From contig JASHQF010000089.1 in the NCBI GenBank assembly GCA_030037695.1, positions 1-13,265 of the forward strand: a DNA stretch of 13,265 bases. The letters run 5' to 3'. The notes below the pieces were generated by a model that had not been told where the DNA came from, made no database searches, and saw nothing but the letters and a program-made list of their open reading frames with translations. This DNA is from Thermoplasmata archaeon. GTDB lineage: Archaea; Thermoplasmatota; Thermoplasmata; Lutacidiplasmatales; UBA184. Position numbers and translations under genes: made by a program. Below are positions 1 through 7,600 of the stretch, in pieces; within the stretch, counting starts at the first letter, position 1; every line of letters starts with the position of its first letter.

Positions 1-381
1 GACGACGAGATCCTCCAGCGCGCCGAGCGGGAGGATCGTCAGATCCTCACCCGGGACCGGGGCCTCGCCGCGCGCACCCCGCGTGCGTTCCTCCTGCGGA
101 GCACCGGGATCCGAGACCAGTGGCGGGAGATGCTCGCCCTGTGGCCCGGCTTGGGGGGCGAGGTGCGGTTCGAGCGGTGCACCGAATGCAACGGCGAACT
201 CCGCCCCTACCGCCGCGGCTCGGACCCCGCACGCGAGGGAGGCGTGCCCTCGGCCGAACGGGCCCCGGGGCTCGCCCTCTTTGCCTGCGCGGCGTGCGGG
301 CACCTGTACTGGGAGGGCTCCCACACCGCGTCGATGCGGGCGCGACTTCGTGCCTGGGCCGTCGAGGGAGCGTCGGCGTGA
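1..381 (+). CDS. Mut7-C RNase domain protein with zinc ribbon (5' partial)
   Basis: The reading frame is open from the first base, so the N-terminus lies outside the window; 126 residues remain. The visible start, DDEILQRAEREDRQILTRDR, matches the later half of Mut7-C (a PIN-like RNase fold), where an acidic helix is followed by a TRDxGL-type strand. Behind it sits a zinc ribbon with CTEC (residues 60-63 of the visible part) and CAAC (96-99), followed by GHLYWEGSH, typical of the C-terminal ribbon of this family. In other members the first catalytic aspartate is near the N-terminus, so it cannot be checked here. The family is predicted to act as a ribonuclease; the RNA target is unknown. The TGA stop at 379-381 overlaps the GTG start of the tRNA methyltransferase gene, so the two are probably co-transcribed, suggesting a shared link to RNA metabolism. 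Confidence 0.85.
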   Translation, partial: DDEILQRAEREDRQILTRDRGLAARTPRAFLLRSTGIRDQWREMLALWPGLGGEVRFERCTECNGELRPYRRGSDPAREGGVPSAERAPGLALFACAACGHLYWEGSHTASMRARLRAWAVEGASA

Positions 382-1394
382 CCTCGGTCTACGTCGAGAC
401 CTCGGGAGAGGCGCCGGCGCTCGCTCGAGCCGAGGCGATCGCCGCCGCGGAGGCGCTGGGCGGCGGAGCGGCGGGAGGGGAGCGCGCCGTCCCGCTGCGG
501 GGGCTGGTGGAGGTGATCGTGCCCGAGCCGCCCGGCGCAGTGGCGCTCGCCGCGCGACTCGCCCTGGCGTACCGCTGCCTCGTCGCGCCGGGCCCTGGCG
601 GTCCGTTCGCGGCGTCCGCGTCCCACGAAGGTCGCGCGGGCCGGCCGGCGGCGTTCCGCCGCATCGGGCGTTCGGAAGGCGGTTCGGATCCCGGCGTGCG
701 CGAGGCCGGCCGGGCGTACGTCCAGGGCGGGGGTACGATCCGTCTCGATCGACCCGAGCGTCGGTACTGGATCGCCGAGTCCGAGGGGGGTGAGTCGGCG
801 CTCCTGCGCGAGGTCGCGACGGTCGACCGCGCCGGCGCCGCCCAGCGGGCGCAACCTCGGCTTCCGTTCCGTCGGCCGGTCGCCCTCGCCCCGCGCCTTG
901 CCCGAGCGGCGGCGAACCTCGCGAGGGTGCGACCGGGGGAGTCCGTCCTCGATCCGTTCGTGGGCACGGGGGCGCTCCTCGCCGAGGCGGCGTTGCTGGG
1001 AGGGAGGGTGTTCGGCATCGACCGCGACCCGGCGATGCTTCGGGGGGCGCTCCGGAACTTCGCCCACCTCGGGGTGACGGCCGAAGCGCTCGTCGAAGGG
1101 GACGCCCGTGCCGCCGATCTCCTTCCGGGGGAGACGACGTTCGGGGCCCTGCTCACGGACCCTCCGTACGGGCGATCGTCCGGGACCGGCGGAGACGATG
1201 CCCGGACGGTCGCCCGGGACGCTCTCGCGCGGTGGGCGGAGCGCGTCGCGCCGGGGGGCCGGATCGTGGCGATCCGCCCCGACCCGGAACCGCTCCTGGG
1301 GACTCCCTGGCGGCTCGCCACGTCGATCGCGGTCCGCGTGCACCGCAGCCTCACGCGGACGTTCGCGGTGTACGAGCGGCGGGGTCCCGGCTAG
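378..1394 (+). CDS. trmG10: tRNA (guanine-10-N2)-methyltransferase, Trm-G10/Trm11 family
   Basis: Predicted to transfer a methyl group from S-adenosylmethionine to N2 of guanine 10 in tRNA. The product has 338 residues, close to the usual family length. Residues 1 to about 150 would be the NFLD/THUMP RNA-binding half, though this part is very Ala/Gly/Arg-rich and hard to recognise. The Rossmann-fold methyltransferase half is clear: motif I DPFVGTGALLAEA at 192-204, an acidic strand end GIDRDP at 213-218, and the catalytic DPPYG at 261-265, typical of amino-group (N2/N6) methyltransferases. I chose GTG 378 because it gives a GTGA overlap with the upstream stop and the protein then starts like the family. 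An in-frame ATG at 120 would overlap the Mut7-C gene by about 260 bases and is unlikely. The stop shares the CTAG at 1391-1394 with the convergent protease gene. A related Trm11-like specificity cannot be excluded. Confidence 0.85.
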   Translation: MTSVYVETSGEAPALARAEAIAAAEALGGGAAGGERAVPLRGLVEVIVPEPPGAVALAARLALAYRCLVAPGPGGPFAASASHEGRAGRPAAFRRIGRSEGGSDPGVREAGRAYVQGGGTIRLDRPERRYWIAESEGGESALLREVATVDRAGAAQRAQPRLPFRRPVALAPRLARAAANLARVRPGESVLDPFVGTGALLAEAALLGGRVFGIDRDPAMLRGALRNFAHLGVTAEALVEGDARAADLLPGETTFGALLTDPPYGRSSGTGGDDARTVARDALARWAERVAPGGRIVAIRPDPEPLLGTPWRLATSIAVRVHRSLTRTFAVYERRGPG

Positions 1395-2971
1395 TACGCC
1401 GTGGGGAACAGGGTGTCGAGGTGCCCCGCGCCGGAGGGGGCGCAGTCCTGCGACAGGCCGACCAGGATCTCGACGCCGCGGGCCGTCTCGGTATCGGAAA
1501 ACAGCACCTTGACCGTCGCGACGCGGGACGCGTCGACGGTGAAGGCGTCGGCGCCGGGGAGGCCGACCGAGCCGCCCGCGATCGGTCCCACGGTGCTCCC
1601 GTTCGGGAGGACGAACGTCCAGCTCGCGTTCGCTTCCCAGGCCGTGAGGTTGGCTCCCGTCAGCAGGGCCGTGCCGTTGCCGCCGGTGCTCACGGTCACG
1701 CTCTCCACCGAGGCCGTCACGACGTAGGCGTGGGGGATCGAGTCCCCGTTGGAGAAGTTGAAGACGAGGTCGGAGGCGATCGCCGCCGGCGGGGTCGGGG
1801 TCGGGTAGGCGGCGTACGGCGCCCCGACGAACGCGACGTTCCCGGGGGGGAGCGCGAGCGGCACGACGACGAACCCCGAGACGAGGATGCCGGCAGCGAG
1901 GGCCCCGACGAGGTACCGTTTGCGATCGAGCGGCGAGACGTCGTTGAGCGGCGGGGGATGGCGCAGGCCGAGGAACAGGACGAGGATCGCGAAGATCAGC
2001 CAGCCGTAGTAGAAGAACCCGAGAACGAGCAGGAGCCCGGCTGCGACGTAGCTCACGTACCGCGCCCGCTCCCCGAACAGCGCGCGGAAGACGTGGCCCC
2101 CGTCGAGCGATCCGGCGGGTAGGAGGTTGATCGCCGTGACCAGGACGCCGACCCAACCCGCGAGCGCGAGCGGGTGCAGGCTGACGAACGACGACGGGAC
2201 GAACAGCGAGAGGAACGCCCAGAACGGGGAGACGCCGAGCAGGAGGTTCCCGTAGCTCTGCCCGAGGATCGAGGGGCCGCAGTACGACGCGGGCACGGTC
2301 GACGCGTGGACCGAGAGCAGGAGGCCGCCGAGCGCGATCGGGATCGCCGCCGCGAAGCCGACGATCGGGCCCGCCACTCCTACGTCGAACAGCGCCTTGC
2401 GGTCGGGGAACGGCTCGCGGATGCTGACGAACGCCCCGAACGTGCCGAACAGGAACGGAGGCGGGATCGGGATGAAGTACGGCAGGGTCGCGTCGAGGTT
2501 GCGTCGGCGCGCCATCGCGAAGTGCGCGAGCTCGTGGACCCCGAGGATCGTGAGCACGGGGAGCGCGAAGAAGACGGCCCCCCAGGCGAAATCCGACGGC
2601 ATCAGGTCGAGCCGGCCGGTGTACGTGAGCCAGATCATCGCGCCGGCGAAGACGGTGGTGCCGATCGTGGCCGCGAGGAGCGCCACGTTGACCCAGAGCC
2701 TCGGGTCGCCGAGCTTCGGACGGCGGATCACCTCGAGGAACTCCTCGCCGAGCTCCTGGCGCAATCGGGGGATGTAGCCGAGACGCCACAGCTCCTGCCG
2801 CAGGCGGTCGAACCGTTCCTCGAGCGTCGCCGGGTCCGGACGGACCGCGAGGAGCAGCGACTGCGGTCCGATGCGGGTCTCGTAGACGGGGAAGTAGGAG
2901 GCGACGATCGCCCGCAGGCGATCGAGCTCGGACGGTCCGGAGCTCGGAAGGGGACCCGGCCCGCGGTTCAT
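1391..2971 (-). CDS. Site-2 protease family (M50) membrane metalloprotease
   Basis: Predicted intramembrane zinc metalloprotease of 526 residues. The zinc-binding HELAH motif is at 146-150 within a hydrophobic helix, and the second M50 motif NLLPAGSLDGGH at 282-293 supplies the third zinc ligand (D290). A soluble N-terminal region of about 85 residues precedes the membrane part, as in archaeal and plastid EGY-like site-2 proteases. About eight hydrophobic segments lie between 94 and 374. The last 150 residues are soluble, rich in Val/Thr/Ser/Asn with several N-x-S/T sequons, and look like an extracytoplasmic beta-sandwich domain; this addition is not part of the M50 core. No PDZ or CBS domain is evident. 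The ATG start overlaps the stop of the DUF5611-like gene (ATGA), so the two are co-transcribed. The substrate is unknown; cleavage of membrane-anchored regulators is the usual role of the family. Confidence 0.9.
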   Translation of the reverse strand: MNRGPGPLPSSGPSELDRLRAIVASYFPVYETRIGPQSLLLAVRPDPATLEERFDRLRQELWRLGYIPRLRQELGEEFLEVIRRPKLGDPRLWVNVALLAATIGTTVFAGAMIWLTYTGRLDLMPSDFAWGAVFFALPVLTILGVHELAHFAMARRRNLDATLPYFIPIPPPFLFGTFGAFVSIREPFPDRKALFDVGVAGPIVGFAAAIPIALGGLLLSVHASTVPASYCGPSILGQSYGNLLLGVSPFWAFLSLFVPSSFVSLHPLALAGWVGVLVTAINLLPAGSLDGGHVFRALFGERARYVSYVAAGLLLVLGFFYYGWLIFAILVLFLGLRHPPPLNDVSPLDRKRYLVGALAAGILVSGFVVVPLALPPGNVAFVGAPYAAYPTPTPPAAIASDLVFNFSNGDSIPHAYVVTASVESVTVSTGGNGTALLTGANLTAWEANASWTFVLPNGSTVGPIAGGSVGLPGADAFTVDASRVATVKVLFSDTETARGVEILVGLSQDCAPSGAGHLDTLFPTAY

Positions 2972-3300
2972 CCGGTCGTCCCGGCGGGGGCCTCGCCGGC
3001 CGACTTGCGGAGGCGACGGGCCCGCTCCTTCGCCGTGAAGCCGGTCGTCTCCTCGAGGAACCGGTTGTACTTGGCGACCGTCGCCGCCGCGACGTCGTTG
3101 CCGACCTTCGGGTTCGACCGGACCTCGACCTGCAGGGTGCGCCCCTCGGGCTTCACGGTGAGTCGCTCGATCGCCCCGTCGGAAACGGTGACGGCGCCGG
3201 CCTCGACGGTGACGACCTGGAAGTGTACGCGCGCGATCCGCTCGATCGCAGGGAGGGAGAGGTTCCCCCGGTGAGTGGAGCGCACGGGATAGTTCTGCAC
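2968..3300 (-). CDS. DUF5611-like small archaeal protein
   Basis: A 110-residue protein of unknown function. It starts MQNYPVRSTHRGNL, continues through alternating short beta strands (VHFQVVTVEAGAVTV; LTVKPEGRTLQVEVRSN) and ends in a helix containing YNRFLEETTGFTAKER plus a basic tail. Size and order of elements resemble the Thermoplasmata family DUF5611, which I recall as represented by Thermoplasma TA0095; this is from memory and unverified. There is no signal peptide, membrane helix or metal motif, so it is probably cytoplasmic. GTG at 3300 is chosen because a TATA-like element is centred 28 bases upstream, which would give a leaderless or nearly leaderless mRNA. The stop overlaps the start of the site-2 protease gene (ATGA), implying translational coupling and perhaps a functional partnership. 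Confidence 0.6.
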   Translation of the reverse strand: MQNYPVRSTHRGNLSLPAIERIARVHFQVVTVEAGAVTVSDGAIERLTVKPEGRTLQVEVRSNPKVGNDVAAATVAKYNRFLEETTGFTAKERARRLRKSAGEAPAGTTG

Positions 3301-3324
3301 CGCGACCGCCGAGCGGGCGGAGGC

Positions 3325-3331
3325 GTAAAAG
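3325..3331 (-). promoter_or_regulatory. Putative TATA box for DUF5611-like/S2P operon
   Basis: On the minus strand this reads CTTTTAC within an otherwise GC-rich gap (3301-3361). Its centre is 28 bases upstream of the GTG at 3300. Archaeal TATA boxes lie about 26 bases upstream of the transcript start, so transcription would begin at or next to the start codon. No Shine-Dalgarno sequence is seen in the last bases before the GTG, consistent with leaderless initiation. It could be chance, as it is a single short AT-rich run. Confidence 0.4.
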
Positions 3332-3361
3332 GATTCGGCCGGGACCGGCGAGGGGCGAGCG

Positions 3362-3583
3362 CTACACCGTCTCGATCTCGAACCGGACGCGGTAGCCCCG
3401 CAACTGGCGGGTCACCTCGTCGGCGAGGTCGGTGACCTGTTCGCGCGTCGCCGAGCCTTTCCAATCGAACACGAAATCGTAGTTGCCGTGCGTCGGTTGG
3501 AAGCCGAACGAGCGCAGCCGGTCGGCGACCTCCGAGGGCGCGCCGCCCTCGCTGTCGAACGTCACCCGGACGTACGTCTCCAC
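3362..3583 (-). CDS. Small conserved-looking alpha/beta protein, unknown function
   Basis: A protein of about 73 residues starting VETYVRVTFDSEGG and ending VRFEIETV. Its pattern suggests strand, helix, strand, strand, helix, strand (ferredoxin-like): VETYVRVTF, then PSEVADRLRSFGF, then YDFVFDWKG, then a helix around REQVTDLADEVTRQL, and a final VRFEIETV. No catalytic or metal-binding residues stand out and I do not recognise the family. I prefer GTG 3583 because a GAGG sits 4 bases upstream and the protein then starts at the first strand. An in-frame GTG at 3625 would add 14 Arg/Pro/Gly-rich residues and overlap the coaD stop by 20 bases. The gene follows coaD closely and is probably part of its operon. 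Its low proline content and balanced composition compared with the antisense frames support it being real. Confidence 0.6.
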   Translation of the reverse strand: METYVRVTFDSEGGAPSEVADRLRSFGFQPTHGNYDFVFDWKGSATREQVTDLADEVTRQLRGYRVRFEIETV

Positions 3584-3605
3584 GCGGCCTCGAGGTCCGG
3601 GGCTA

Positions 3606-4430
3606 TCATCTCGGTTTCGCCCCACGGGCGACGAACATGCGCGCCAGGGCCCTCTTCAACGCTCCCCCGCCCCGCCCGTGGGCCTCTCGAAGCCCGGAAG
3701 GGTCCCGGCGGGGGACCGCCACGACCGACCACGTCGCGCGACGCGAGCGCGTGACCCCGATCCCGAGGTCCCGGCCCACCGCGGCCCGTTTCGCACGCTG
3801 ACCCGCCGACAGGCGGCGGGATCGGGGACCGGTGCGTTCGGCGTCGGCGACCGCGGGGGCGCGGAAGGTCCGGCGAAGTGCGCCGATCACGGTGTCTCGT
3901 ACGTCGGGGTCCGGGGCGGAGACTCCCACGCCGAGCGGTGCCCTGCGCCGCCCGTTGCGGTCGATCGTTCCCGCGCGGATCCTGCGCGAGCTCACCGGCT
4001 CGAGGTCTTGGGCCCGCACGGTCGGCACGACGACCACCGGCACCGGCCGTCGGCCGAGGCGCCGGCGGAGGGCGTTGACGGCGCGACCTCCGGCGACGGT
4101 CTCCTCCGAGACGATCAGCGCTCCGACGTCGGCTCCGGTCGAGCGACCGAACGCGTCGGTGAGCGGCACCACCTCCCAGCCGCGGCGGGGGAACGCTCCC
4201 CTCAGGTAGCGTCGGACGGCGCTCACCCGGGTCCGGTACGGTTGGATCCTTTCGGCGAGGGGCTTGCGATGCGCGGCCAGGTACGCGGGGGTGGTGACCC
4301 CTACGGCGACCGTCCGCCCGACGCGAAAGGCGGCCGCGAGGAGCGCCTCGTGGCCGACATGGAACCGATCGAACGTCCCCCCGAGGACCGCCCGGGCGAC
4401 CCGCCGGACGCGGCGGGGCCTAGACGACAC
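3606..4430 (-). CDS. coaD: Phosphopantetheine adenylyltransferase (archaeal CoaD) with C-terminal DUF84-like extension
   Basis: Residues 14 to about 155 form a nucleotidyltransferase of the archaeal CoaD type, which joins ATP and 4'-phosphopantetheine to make dephospho-CoA. The nucleotide-binding signature GGTFDRFHVGHEALL is at 17-31 (HVGH at 24-27), and the second signature SSRRIRAG is at 147-154 in place of the usual ISSTRI. The product is 274 residues, whereas CoaD alone is about 150-160. The extra 110 residues begin PLGVGVSAPDPDVRDTVIGA and contain DLGIGV (221-226) and a later strand TWSVVAV, which resemble a shortened DUF84 (inosine/xanthosine triphosphatase-like) domain. The canonical NPVK motif is absent, so this part may be inactive. 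The start is GTG 4430, overlapping the upstream zinc-ribbon gene by 11 bases, so the genes are likely one operon. The CoaD call is firm; the extension is tentative. Confidence 0.88.
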   Translation of the reverse strand: MSSRPRRVRRVARAVLGGTFDRFHVGHEALLAAAFRVGRTVAVGVTTPAYLAAHRKPLAERIQPYRTRVSAVRRYLRGAFPRRGWEVVPLTDAFGRSTGADVGALIVSEETVAGGRAVNALRRRLGRRPVPVVVVPTVRAQDLEPVSSRRIRAGTIDRNGRRRAPLGVGVSAPDPDVRDTVIGALRRTFRAPAVADAERTGPRSRRLSAGQRAKRAAVGRDLGIGVTRSRRATWSVVAVPRRDPSGLREAHGRGGGALKRALARMFVARGAKPR

Positions 4431-4608
4431 GGGCGAGGAAGACGACCGCGAGGAGCGCGATCGCTCCGTAGAGCAGCAGCTGGTAGTTCCGGCGGCTCCG
4501 GGCCCGATCCTCGCGGGTCTGCGCGCACGCCTTGCTGCACGTCTCGGCCCCCGGTGCGCAGACCTTGCCGCAGACCCTGCAGTGCCGGTGGTCCCCTTCG
4601 AGCGGCAT
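4420..4608 (-). CDS. DUF2116-like zinc-ribbon membrane peptide
   Basis: A 62-residue protein with an N-terminal treble-clef-like zinc site (C10, C13, C24, C28, in the HCRVCGKVCAPGAETCSKAC region), a charged helix rich in Arg (residues 31-40), and one C-terminal membrane helix at about 42-60 (YQLLLYGAIALLAVVFLARV). This layout is that of the archaeal DUF2116 family. The zinc domain would face the cytoplasm under the positive-inside rule. Function is unknown. The start is ATG 4608; upstream lie a GGAGGGG run about 15 bases away and a weak TTAAG near 4646-4650. The stop overlaps the coaD start. The gene begins 60 bases beyond the end of the large coiled-coil gene, so it may be read either from its own promoter or through from the operon at 4669-10518. 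Confidence 0.75.
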   Translation of the reverse strand: MPLEGDHRHCRVCGKVCAPGAETCSKACAQTREDRARSRRNYQLLLYGAIALLAVVFLARVV

Positions 4609-4668
4609 CGGAACGGTAGGTCCCCTCCGCGAGGGAGCGGGCCGACTTAACGGCGCGCGGGCCCGGCG

Positions 4669-7600
4669 TCAGCTCCGGCGCGTCTTCCGGCCCGTCGGCT
4701 CCGGGGTCGGCCGGTCCGCCGGAGTGTCGGCGGGGGCCATCGGGTTCGGCGGGAGCTCCTCGAACGGGGCGTCGTCGGGGTCCTCCGGGGGCGGCGGGGC
4801 GACGGCCGGCACGGCGCCCGCGGAGCGGCCGCTGCGTCGGATCACGCGGTGGCCCCCCGCCGTGGCGGCGGGCGGGTACCCCGCGTCCGGCGACATCTGG
4901 CGGACGAAATTGAGCCAGATCCGGCCGTTGCTCGTGACCGAGGCCTCCAGGCGATTGCGCAGGTCGACCGCGCGGGCCCGCATCTCCTGCTCGACCCGCG
5001 TGATCTCCCCCGTGAGCTCCTCCCGGAGCGCGGTGAGCTTCTGGTCCCTCGGCCGGGCGCGATCGTCCTGCTCGTGCTGGGAGACCTTGAGCCACGTCTG
5101 GCGCACGAGCGGCAGGATGTGGTCGTTGACGACCAGGAGGCGGCGGTCGACGTCCGCGAGCTCGTTGCGGATCGTCGCCTCGAGGTTCGCGAGATCGGTC
5201 TCCCGGGCCCCGAGCCGGCCCTCGAGCTCCTCGAGGCGGGCGGCCGCCTCGTCCCGTTCCTGGCGGAACGACGCTTCCGACTCAGCGACGAGCTTGCCGA
5301 ACGACGTCGCCTGCTGGATCCGGACCTCCTCGAGGGCGTCCGCGATCTTGCCGCGGAGCGCCGCGTCGAAGACGGGGGAGGCGATCGAGCGCTCGAGCGA
5401 CTCCTCGAGGCTCGCCTTCATCCGGGCCAGCAGCGAGAGGTACTTCTCCTGTTCCTGGACCTGCAGCTCGCGGAGCTTCTGCTCCACGAACGACTGCATC
5501 CGGACCTGGAGGCCCGCGACGGCGGCGGTCTGGGTCTCGGTCAGCTCCGCCAGACGGGCGTCGCGCTCGGCGGCGGACCGCCGCTCCGCCTGGGCGAGCC
5601 GCTCGTCGGCCGACTGGGCGATCCGCTCCATCTGGCCGGAGAGGGAGTGGGCGAGCCGTCCTTCGGACTCCTTCGCGCGGCCCTCGATCAGGTGGACCAT
5701 CCGCTGCTCCGCCTCGTGGATCTCGCCCGCGCGGTCGCGCTCGGCGGCGCCGATCCTCTCGGCGAGGATCGTCCGCACGTTCGCCTCCGTCTCCTCGCGC
5801 AGCGCGGTCCCCTGCTGGCGGGCCTCGAGGATCTCGAGCTCGAGCTGGGCGGCGAGGGCGGCGCGGAGCTCCTCCTCGGCCTTCGCGCCTCGGGCGATCA
5901 TGAGGTCGGTCGAATCGTGGAGCTCGCGGCGGAACCGCTCGGCCCACGCTTCGCTGGCGCGGTGGGTCTCCTCCGTGATGACCGTCCGCAGCTCGGCAAC
6001 GCTCGGGGCGATCGCTGCCTGCACCTGGGCCGTGATCTCCTCGGGCTGGGGGCCGGCGGCCGCGATCGGCCGACCTTCGAGGGCCGTCACGCGGCCCCGC
6101 AGCTCGGCGTCGGACGCCTGCCGGGTCCGCTCCGAGGCGTCGCGACCGCTCTGGACGCGTTCCTCGATCTCCTTGCGGAGCCGGTCCTCCGACGCCCGCA
6201 CGGCGGAGGAGATCCGCGCGTCGATCCCGCCGGCGTCGAACGTCGGGGTCGGTGACGGGGCGGGAGTCGGCATCGTAGCCGGCGGAGGAGGTGACGGCAC
6301 CGGTGCGGCCATCGGAGGTGGGGCTGCCGAGGCGGGAGACGGGCTCGGAGCCGGACCCGGAGGCGGGCGTTGCAGTCGGGGGAACAGCGTCTCGCGGTTG
6401 AGCGGCGGAGGTGCCGTGCGAGCGGCGGGGGTGGAGACCGGGGCGGGAGCCGGGGCGGCGGGCGCCGCGGGGGGTGGGCTCGCGGCCGGGGGATCGGGAG
6501 GCGACGCGGCGGACGGGCTCACGGGCGACGGGAGCGCGGACGCTTCCGGTGGGGGAGCCGTTCGAAGGGAAGGGTCCCCCTCGGTCGACACGGGGACCTT
6601 CGCTCCCGCGGCGGCGGGCACCGCGACGGCCGGGGGAGGTTGCAGCCAGGCCGGGAGCGACGGCCGCGCGGGGACGGGCGTCGCCGACGAGGCGGTGGAC
6701 GCGGCCACGACGGGTTCGGGGGCCAACGTCGGCGTGGGGACGGCGACCGCCTCGCCAGGGTGAGCGCCCAGGTACTCGTTCGCGCGCTTGGTCGTCTCGG
6801 CGGAGACGGACGAGGAGCGGCCCCGGGGATGGGCGAGGAGGAGGGCGGCGGTCTCCATCGCGGTACCGATGCGCCACATCTCCTTGCGTCGGTCACGGCC
6901 TCCCTGGTGCTCCAGGTCGGCGAGGACCGGCGGGAGCCGCGGCGCCTCGACCAGGTCGACGCGCTGCGCGACCTCGAGCCCCTTCGCCTCGGCGTGGTCC
7001 CGGACGTACTGGAGGACGAGCGGGAGCGTCTCGCGCCCCTTCGGGGGGGCGGGGGGGGAGGTGAGGTCCCGGAGCGCGACCGGCTCGGCCTTCCAGCTCT
7101 CCATCCGCTTCGCGTGGCGGTCGCCGCCGGCCTCCGCCCGCGGGACCCGCATCACGGCGAGCGCGAGCGGGAGCTGCTCGGTGAACTCGTGGACGTTGAC
7201 CTTCGTCGCGGGCAGGAAGTACGGGAAGACGAGGAACGCCCCCAGGGCGACCAGCGACGCCGGCATCACCCGGACGAGGTCGAGGACCGTCCGGCTCGCC
7301 GATTCCCAGAGGTCGCTCGCGATCACGACGACCGGCTCGGTCGCCCCCTTGTGGAACAGGAACCCCTCCCCGAGCGCGGAGAAGAGCGACGGGTCGGGGG
7401 GCGCGAGCGTGCGGCCGGCCCGGCCGTCCATCGTCGCGTAGGCCCGCAGGACGAGGCCGCCGAAGTCGCCGCTCGCGAGCAGCTCCTGCGTCGAGAAGAC
7501 GAGGGTCTTCATCCCGAGGCGGGGACGGTCCTCGGTCGAGAGGAACATCCGGCCGACCGCGGTGTACTGGCCCGAGCCCGCCGGGTACAGGAACAGGTTC

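Noticed and set aside
207..2789. 860-residue open frame on the minus strand
   Set aside because: It is very rich in Arg, Pro and Ala, has no domain pattern, and runs antisense or out of frame to the methyltransferase and protease genes. Long spurious frames are expected in DNA this GC-rich.
4532..6763. 743-residue open frame antisense to the coiled-coil gene
   Set aside because: Ser/Arg-rich mirror of the coiled-coil coding strand, with no motif. The minus-strand product has convincing heptad-like composition instead.
5282..6877. 531-residue minus-strand frame within the coiled-coil gene
   Set aside because: Alternative frame of the same strand, nearly all Arg, Gly and Pro; it has no independent start signal.
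7077..7290. Possible membrane anchor of the coiled-coil protein at residues 182-210
   Set aside because: The stretch is hydrophobic but interrupted by Arg, Pro and charged neighbours, and fits a buried helix and strand of the head domain as well; I mention it as an alternative but do not annotate it as a membrane helix.
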